Assembly (NCBI RefSeq): GCF_040807025.1
Contig: NC_090944.1
Span: 113,708,238 to 113,772,237 of the forward strand
Source of the DNA: Struthio camelus
Taxonomy: Eukaryota > Chordata > Aves > Struthioniformes > Struthionidae
Reading direction: 5' to 3'
Length of the DNA: 64,000 bases
Below the pieces are notes generated by a model, which saw only the letters and a program-made list of their open reading frames with translations, was not told the DNA's origin and made no database searches. A program made the position numbers and the translations under genes. Of this stretch, positions 57,061-64,000 are shown in pieces. The stretch's first letter is position 1, and each line of letters starts with the position of its first letter.

Positions 57061-60000
57061 CCTCAAAGCAAGCAGATCTGTGCAAGAAGGACTCTTTTGC
57101 TTAGCACTTACGCTGAATATCAAGGCCGTTCTGCAGAGGACAATCAGTTAGAAAAATATTTCAGATACGTTGTCAGAGCACGGCCTGCTGAACCCAAGCT
57201 CGGCACTAGCAGAGAGCTTTCATAAAACACTAGTGACAAGTAGATTAGCTTTTGCAAAAGAACCCATGTGATACAGGAACATGGATACTACTGACTCTGA
57301 ATGGGGCTTGCACTTTTCTCCCATATGTTATTTGAAAATCCACTTCTAAGTGAGAAGAGTATGAAGTAAGGAAAACATCTCACCTGCAATTGAAATGGCC
57401 TGTTCTCAAATGAAGGCAAATCTTATTCAAGCATTTTAGGCTCAGTGGCTGCTTTTGCCAGCTGTTCCTAAGGGAGCCTTGTTTGTATGAGATTGTTTCC
57501 TTCCCCATCCCTCATCCATCATTTCCTCCTCTTGAGAGCTGGAAACTGGCCATCTCTATTTAGCAGGATTGACAAGCCACCACTCTCCCCACTACTGGTC
57601 CTTGCAGCCTGCAGGAGGTACCATGGGCTCCACTAATTGTAGCTGCTGTTTTCAATTTAAAGTTCACATGCAGGCTAATCATTAAATGACTCAAAATGGC
57701 TTTCCTATTAGGAAAGATTCAAAGGCCCGTTAGCAGCATGTGGCCAACTAAAGGGAGGGAAAAAGGTTCAGAATTACCTTCTTATTGGGGAAAAGGACCA
57801 AAGTGCATTTTGCAAGTATTCATATTAAAATTACTAAAAGAGAGAGACACTGCCCCATCTGATATTTATGCTGTACAGTCGGCGAATCTTCTGGCCCTTT
57901 ATAACAGACTAGCCTGGGAGCTGACTAATTCAGCTGATGAACTGGTCAAGTGCTATTCGAGCAAAATTTTAAGAGTGGTTTATAGAAGTTCCACTCCAGA
58001 AGCAGTTCCGAGTTTCAAGATTTTTGTGTCATTGACTGTACTAGAAGCCAAACCTTCCCTTCACACTGTTAACTACAAGTCTGGCCAACTACCTCTCAGG
58101 GTTTTAAGCATCCTTTTATGTTAGTTACGTTAAAGCCTGGAATTCCTGACTTCTCTCTCACACACAGACTCTGAGGGTTTCCTTCAATTTTTTAGCAATT
58201 GTTAGTAAGCACCTTTGAGTCTCAAAAAAACATTTTGTCTCTTTCTAAATCTCATTTCTCAACAATTGCTGCACTTCTCTCCTTCCCACCTCCTCTAGAG
58301 CTTTGTCCGTTCTGTTCTCACCACATGCTCTGTACTACTACCCCAATTCTTCCACTTCTTGCTCCAGAGACTGCACAAAGGAGTCAGCAGTAGTATCAAG
58401 GTCTGCTTGGCTCACTCTGTTTCTCACCTTCCCAAAACAGAATCACAGCCTTTCCTAGCTCTTTTTCTAACAAAGGAAATATTGTTCTGTAGCTTGCTCT
58501 CTGGCTATTGTTTGGTCTGCTGGAGGCTGTTCATATAACTGGACAGACATCAATCTCCTTCAGGCTCTTGCAAGCAGGATGACCACTTGCTAAGACTTGT
58601 TACATCAGGGCTGCTGTCTGGTAAGCCATGAGTCAATCAGCAGCACCTGCTTCCCTGGTAGAAACTGAACTTCTGAGAACGAAGAATTCCCTTTCCATTG
58701 ATCCTTCTCCTGGCTTCCAGCTTCCAAAGCCCTCCAGGACTGGAAAGGAGTAGGCAGAGAGTGGGATCTGCATTTGTTAAAAGTGAGAATATAGCTTGAC
58801 TCTCGATAAAGATTTCTTCTCAGTTTGACAGGTCTCCTGTGGTTTGCCTTTCTCTTAGCAGTCTGTTAATCTAGGAGCGCTACTGATAATCCTTACTGAT
58901 TTACAGTAGTCCTCAGAGTAAGTCAGCTGTGTCAGGGCAGAGGGAGACAGTTCTTGAGGGCTTGGACGAGTGGGAGCCTAAGCCAAAGTCCAGTGACGTC
59001 AGTGGTAATAGTGTCATTCATTTCAGTTGGCTATAGATAGAGTCCGAGGAAATCTACTGTCAGCCGGGCAAAGCATGCCTACAAATTAGGCTGAGGAGCT
59101 GGGAAATGCCTTCTCTCCCATCTTGTGGGTGGTAGTTCCTTACTACTAGCAGCAGAGAGCAGAGAAATAGAACTTGTTCATGCACTCAACCTTTTTCCAC
59201 ATATGCGGGATCAGAGAGTAACAAATAGAGGAATATGATTTCTAAAAGAAGTAGGACAAGCCCCATCCCCAAATTGTGCTGATAATCTGAGCCATTTTTC
59301 AAGGAACTGGAGTCACAGGAAAAACAAAAGATGTGAAACTGTGGGTCATACGAAAATAATGAATTAGTTTTTATTTTCTGCTTCGGTAAAGTTTGGATTA
59401 CATCCTCCAGAAGAGTCAGACAGTGTCCTCCAGACAGCAAAGGGTATCTAAGTTATCTCTCTACACTGCAACTCAAAGGTAGATTAAAGCTGGTCTGACT
59501 ACACCCATCTCAGAAGTTTATATGTGATAACTGATGCAACATTTAACCAGCTTCTCGGGCAAGGTTTGTGTTGTCAGGGCTGTGCTGCTAGCTGTACCTG
59601 CAGGAAGCAGTGTAAATAGTGACAGCATCATGGATGAATCCCAAATGCTGTTTTTGTTGTGACAAAGATATTTTAATTTTGTTCCAAATGAAGAATCTTA
59701 GCACAGTTCTAATGAAGAAACTGCTGTCAACACCTTCCCAATTTTATTTATATAACCCACCCTAACCTCATAATAGAATCCCTGCTTTCTGTTCTCCACC
59801 ACTTTTCTGCAGAGTTAGTTATCGTTATCCTCTGCATGTGGAGGTTTACCTCCCCAGGGCCCAGAGAAAGCCACCTCCCCTCTGGATGGAATCTCTCTTA
59901 TTGCTTAGCAATGTGGAAGGCTACGGTGTTTACAATTACTTGCTGCGCTATTGTAATCTCAGTGGAAATTATGACCTCAGATTGAGAGCCCACACCTATC

Positions 60001-61277
60001 CCCCTAACCTTGCTGGGAGACAATTAATGCTGCAAAGCGTTTGATAGAGCTTTTCGATCAAGATACTTAAAAGCAATGCAAATATTCCGGTAGTAATGCA
60101 ACAGCACTCCTCACCCTGAACTGCTGAATAGAGAGGATTCTTGGGGAGGCCCAGGGGTCTGCTTTTAGACCACATCAGAGAACGTATTTCACTTTATGAG
60201 CATACCTGTTCTCTTGCTTTGAGGGACACAAGCTATTTGTGGACAAAGAATTTTCACAGTCGTTAATATATATCCAAGGGCATGACCCTGTTTCAAGCAG
60301 CAGGGAGTTTTCAATAACAGAAGCGTAGGGGATCAAGCCAGTGCTTTAAATGAAGCATTATTTATTGTCAGGTCTTCATGGCTGCAGGTGTTAAAGAATG
60401 ACAGATAGAGCCTGACAGCAGTGTCTGAGAGTGCTAATGGGAGCAGGGACACTATGGCACCCAGCAGGCACTCATGTGCCAGGTAATGCTGGCCCCCCTT
60501 GCTTAGGTCTGGACCAGCCTGCTGCAGGCTGATGGCTCCTGCCACTGTGCTGGTTTGCTTCTGAATGACAGGATCTCTCGGAGATCTGTGAGGTGCATAC
60601 TGCCATTCTGCATACAGTCCAATTCTCATATTCCGTATGATTCTTTTCTCCACTAGACTCTGCATTCTCAGCATTATAGAAATGGGCTGCCTCTTTGTCT
60701 GGTGTAATTGCCACAGAGTTATGAGTCACTTAAGCCACTTATGAAATGTGCTCAATGGTGTAAATATATAAATGTATATAAATGTATATATACATGTCTG
60801 TGTGTATATATATAAAACCTTTTAGTAGCATAACAGAAGGGCAGCCACAGCATACCTTGCTGAAAGAAGGGCTGCAAGATAAGAGAGGAATAAAAGTGAT
60901 ACCATTTCTACCAAAGGAATGTTTGAACAGCCTTTTGAAACTACCACAATGGTTATGGCATACATAGTTATGTCACGTTTTCTACAGTTAGTAGCTCTGA
61001 AAAGATTTATTTGTAATGAAACTCTTTAAAATTGAGAATACAAGTAAAGCGTAAAGAATAGAAGTGTTGCTCTGACTGCATGTGTATAGTTTTCTAATAC
61101 ATTCTTCGAGCATCAGTCTTTTAGAAAACAAATATTTCTGGTGCATTTCATATCCGGACTTACACTGCAAGAGGGCTAAAGACACAAGAACTTGGCCTGA
61201 ACTGGGCTCAGATGTCAGTGAAAAAGCTGTTTTTAAATGACCAGTCAAAACAACATAGGCAGAAAAGGTAGCTGATC

Positions 61278-61324
61278 AAAACTGGTACAGCTTCATGATC
61301 TTCAGTGAAGCTGGACTGATATAA
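61278..61324. repeat. Possible MITE-like remnant
   Basis: ACTGGTACAGCTTCATGATC then TTCAGTGAAGCTGGACTGAT has the imperfect palindromic 'CATTGACTTCAGTGAAG' core of sauropsid MITEs. Confidence 0.3.
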
Positions 61325-63479
61325 AACAGATTTCCTTCACTGAAAATAAATAAACAAACAAATAAAAGAGCTGTGTCGGTTAACTCCAGATAAAAATCCA
61401 GGCTACAGATCTTGAAGGAAAAGTGAACGAACAGCCCAAGAGCCTAGAGCTCTCGTTATGGCTGGAACTCTCTACAGAAGATAATCTTCCTGTTATCTGC
61501 AGAAGCAAAAGGGTGGGTGGTTTTCAAATCTGCTTACATAGCACAGTGGCTTTTTACAGTTTGCCTACTTATCAGAGCAAATAAGTTCCATCTGCTGAGC
61601 ACCAGGACTACTTCTATGCCAAATTCCCACTCATGTTTTAAGCAATAAATATTTTCTAATATCAACCATAAAAATATCGTATAAGAGTTACACTAGATTG
61701 TTAGTTAAACCTGCCAAAGCCAGGAAGTTAAAATACACACTGATTTGCTGTTTTTTGCTCAGACAAGGCTACCTTGCTGGTGGTACATCAAGCACACCTT
61801 CAATACTATAGCCTAGTTTGCTCTCTACAGACTGCAAAGTCAGGCTTTCAGTGGTATATAGGGACCTAAAGTATTCTTCATCAGTCATGTAAATGAGAGA
61901 TCCCAGGTAATATAGGCACAGAGCTTTCCTGTTACTAAAACTACACAAACCACAAAATGCTACCATAAAGCAACAGTAAGCATCTGATGCAAGTCTCCAA
62001 CACAAAATGATTTCAAAATTAAAACTCGGGGAGCTCCGCAGCTCACTTTTTTCTATTATACAATTCCTGTAATATACTCTGTTATTAAAGGGGCAATGAT
62101 GCCACAAACTCTGGAGTTTCCAATATTGCCATTCACAGTAGATACTTATATCTGCAGAATTAAGTGAAGCACGAGCTTGAAACTCAGACCCAAAAGCACA
62201 TTATCAACAGTTGTCAGGTCCACTAAAGTATTTCTTATGTATATATTGTGGCACAGACGAGACTAAGTTCTGTGAAAATGGATAGGACTGATTCTGCTGC
62301 GAAAGCGAGAGTAACTCGTAAGGTGAGAATCCATTTTAACAGATGCCTGTATGTTTCTTCTGTTCAGTACTGAATCTTGGTTACAGTATCTATCAGAAGG
62401 AGTAGTTACTGGAGAGCTTCAAAGTTGCAGTCTCAGTTGACAGGAGAACTATTAACCTATGTGGGAGTTGTGCCCGTATTGGGGAATACTAGGATCAGGG
62501 TTGAAATTTGATCCTTGTGACAGGAGTTACTTAAAAATACACTTTTTTTTTAAATTAGCCCTCATAAGAAGAATGCTAGACTTACAGTATGAAAACTTAA
62601 GCCACTCTTCATAGAGATCACAAACAGCGTAGGGAGCAACAGGCAGAGCTCTGGGAAACCTCGCGCTTCTCTTCTGCAACAGCTGTGCGACCCACCTACG
62701 GCCCGTCCGCAGGCAGCGGCCATCCAAGGAGCCACCAGCGCTGCTGCTGCCTTGAGCCAGACCTTAATTAACGTGGTAGCACTAAGGGATGTAAAGGTGC
62801 AGTCTGTTCTCACTCACACCGCCATAGATCCAAAGCTACCTGACTGGCCTTAGCGGGACCACTCGGGGGTTACTGAATTCTGGACTTCAGCCCTCAGAAA
62901 CGCTTAGTGGGGCAGGTGTCAGATCTGAAACAAGCAGCACAAGCCCTACCTTCCTCCTAATTTCCTTTTCTTTACGTAACCAGTCACCCAGTGCTAAGCC
63001 CCCGAGCTCGGACAGCCGTCTGCGCGCCCCGGCCCCCCGCCGTGCCCACTCACCCCGCTCACCTTGGGCAGCCGCGCACCCGCTGCTCGTGCAGACGGAC
63101 GGACAGACGGACCCACACCAGCGCTAGTGACCAGGGCACCAGAGAGAGGGCCTGGCTTGAAGTCAAGCCCTCGAAACTGGCACGGCAAACTTAAACCCGC
63201 GTTTGGATATGGATTAGCCCTGGTGACCAGCATTTAAAGGGATAACAGCTGAGCTTACAGCAGATTTTCCTTCGAGCTATCGGGGCTCGGTCTGGTACCT
63301 CTAAGACATATAACAGCCTGTCAAGAAGGTGACGCCCATTGACTTGGCCGGATTCAGTATCTGTTTAAAAATCCCACACACACCCCCCCAAAAAAAAGCA
63401 AAAAACTGAGAACTTTGTGGGGTGTTCAAACCTGAAGCCGAGCACATTCCCCGAGGAGATGAACGCGTTGTACTGAACT

Positions 63480-64000
63480 CGGCCTTTACAAAGCCCTGAA
63501 ACCCGGCCCGCCGCCCCCGCCGGCCGTTGGCGCTAACGGCTCTGCCTCCAGCGCCCTCCGCGCCCGACTCCGCGGCCCGCGGCACCTCCCCGGCCGGGCA
63601 GCCGCCGCCGCCACCACGCGCAGAAAGTCGCCGGAGCGGGGACGCGCGGGAGCCGCTCAGCGGGGCAAGCCCTCTCCCCGGGGGCGAAGCCGCCGCCTTC
63701 TTCCCAGAGAGGGCCGAGAAACGCGGCGCTGCCCTCCGCCGCGCACCGCCCCCCGTCCCGCCGGCCCCGCCACGGCCAGCGCGCCCCCTCCGCCTTACCG
63801 CGGCGACCCGCTCCCGCGCCGCCGCCTCGCGCCGCCCCTACCGCCGAAGTTGAGCGGAGCCGCCGCCGCCCGCCGCCCTGCGCCGGCGGCTCCGGGCGGG
63901 CTGAGGCGCTCCCCGCGCCCCCCGCCGTTGCCATAGCGACCGCGCCAAACCGCCGCGGCCCGGCGGCGGCGGGCGCCCGTGGCTGAGGCGGGCCGGGGCC
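63480..64000 (-). promoter_or_regulatory. RD3: CpG island with a minus-strand donor, probable RD3 5' end
   Basis: Dense CpG block running off the right edge. On the minus strand it has a strong donor CCGCG|GTAAGG (exon ending at 63799) and a weaker GGCG|GTAGGG (ending at 63842). The span from here to the RD3 stop, about 17 kb, is close to the human RD3 gene as I recall it, which has a non-coding first exon. A different minus-strand gene, or a divergent promoter for a gene off the edge, cannot be excluded. The long GC-rich open frames here are not accepted as coding. Confidence 0.45.
63927..63940. promoter_or_regulatory. RFX X-box-like motif
   Basis: GTTGCCATAGCGAC fits the X-box GTNRCC-NN-RGYAAC with one mismatch in the second half. 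RFX factors use such sites at promoters of ciliary genes, which would suit a photoreceptor gene. Function is inferred. Confidence 0.4.

Noticed and set aside
63533-63934. 133-codon minus-strand open frame starting ATGGCAACGG in the right CpG island
   Set aside because: Gly/Ala/Arg-rich translation of a CpG island. The ATG context is fair, so it could be a first coding exon of another gene, but nothing supports that.

Overview
The window is vertebrate nuclear DNA, most likely from a bird. It has GT-AG introns, CpG-island promoters, sparse interspersed repeats, one recognisable CR1 LINE 3' end, and worn copies of repeat types familiar from sauropsid genomes. The gene order TRAF5(+), an unnamed gene(+), RD3(-) matches the human 1q32.3 order TRAF5, LINC00467, RD3. 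The species cannot be named from the sequence, and a non-avian sauropsid is not excluded.

Region by region: 1-1000 is a CpG island, the likely TRAF5 promoter, with a consensus NF-kB site, an IRF/ISRE site and a (CCG)11 tract. 672-13648 is the long TRAF5 intron 1 with no supported gene. 13659-24147 holds the complete ten-exon TRAF5 coding sequence; every junction could be placed and the product is 557 residues. 24148 to about 26370 is its probable 3'UTR. 28500-29100 is a second CpG island, with a likely non-coding first exon. It leads into a six-coding-exon gene (29452-36363) for a 162-residue, very basic, serine- and lysine-rich protein that I do not recognise. About 36400-46850 is the intergenic gap where the two transcription directions converge. 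46851-54261 on the minus strand is the complete two-exon RD3 coding sequence (197 residues). 54262-63480 holds no supported coding exon. 63480-64000 is a third CpG island with a strong minus-strand splice donor, the probable RD3 5' end.

The genes do not form one pathway. TRAF5 is a RING/TRAF-domain adaptor for TNF-receptor-family signalling. RD3 is the photoreceptor protein that controls retinal guanylate cyclase. The gene between them looks nuclear, and it sits where human annotation has a long non-coding RNA. That makes it the most interesting item in the window. The other points of note are immune control sites at the TRAF5 promoter, a GC-AG intron and tandem donors in TRAF5, and an RFX-like X-box in the right-hand CpG island.
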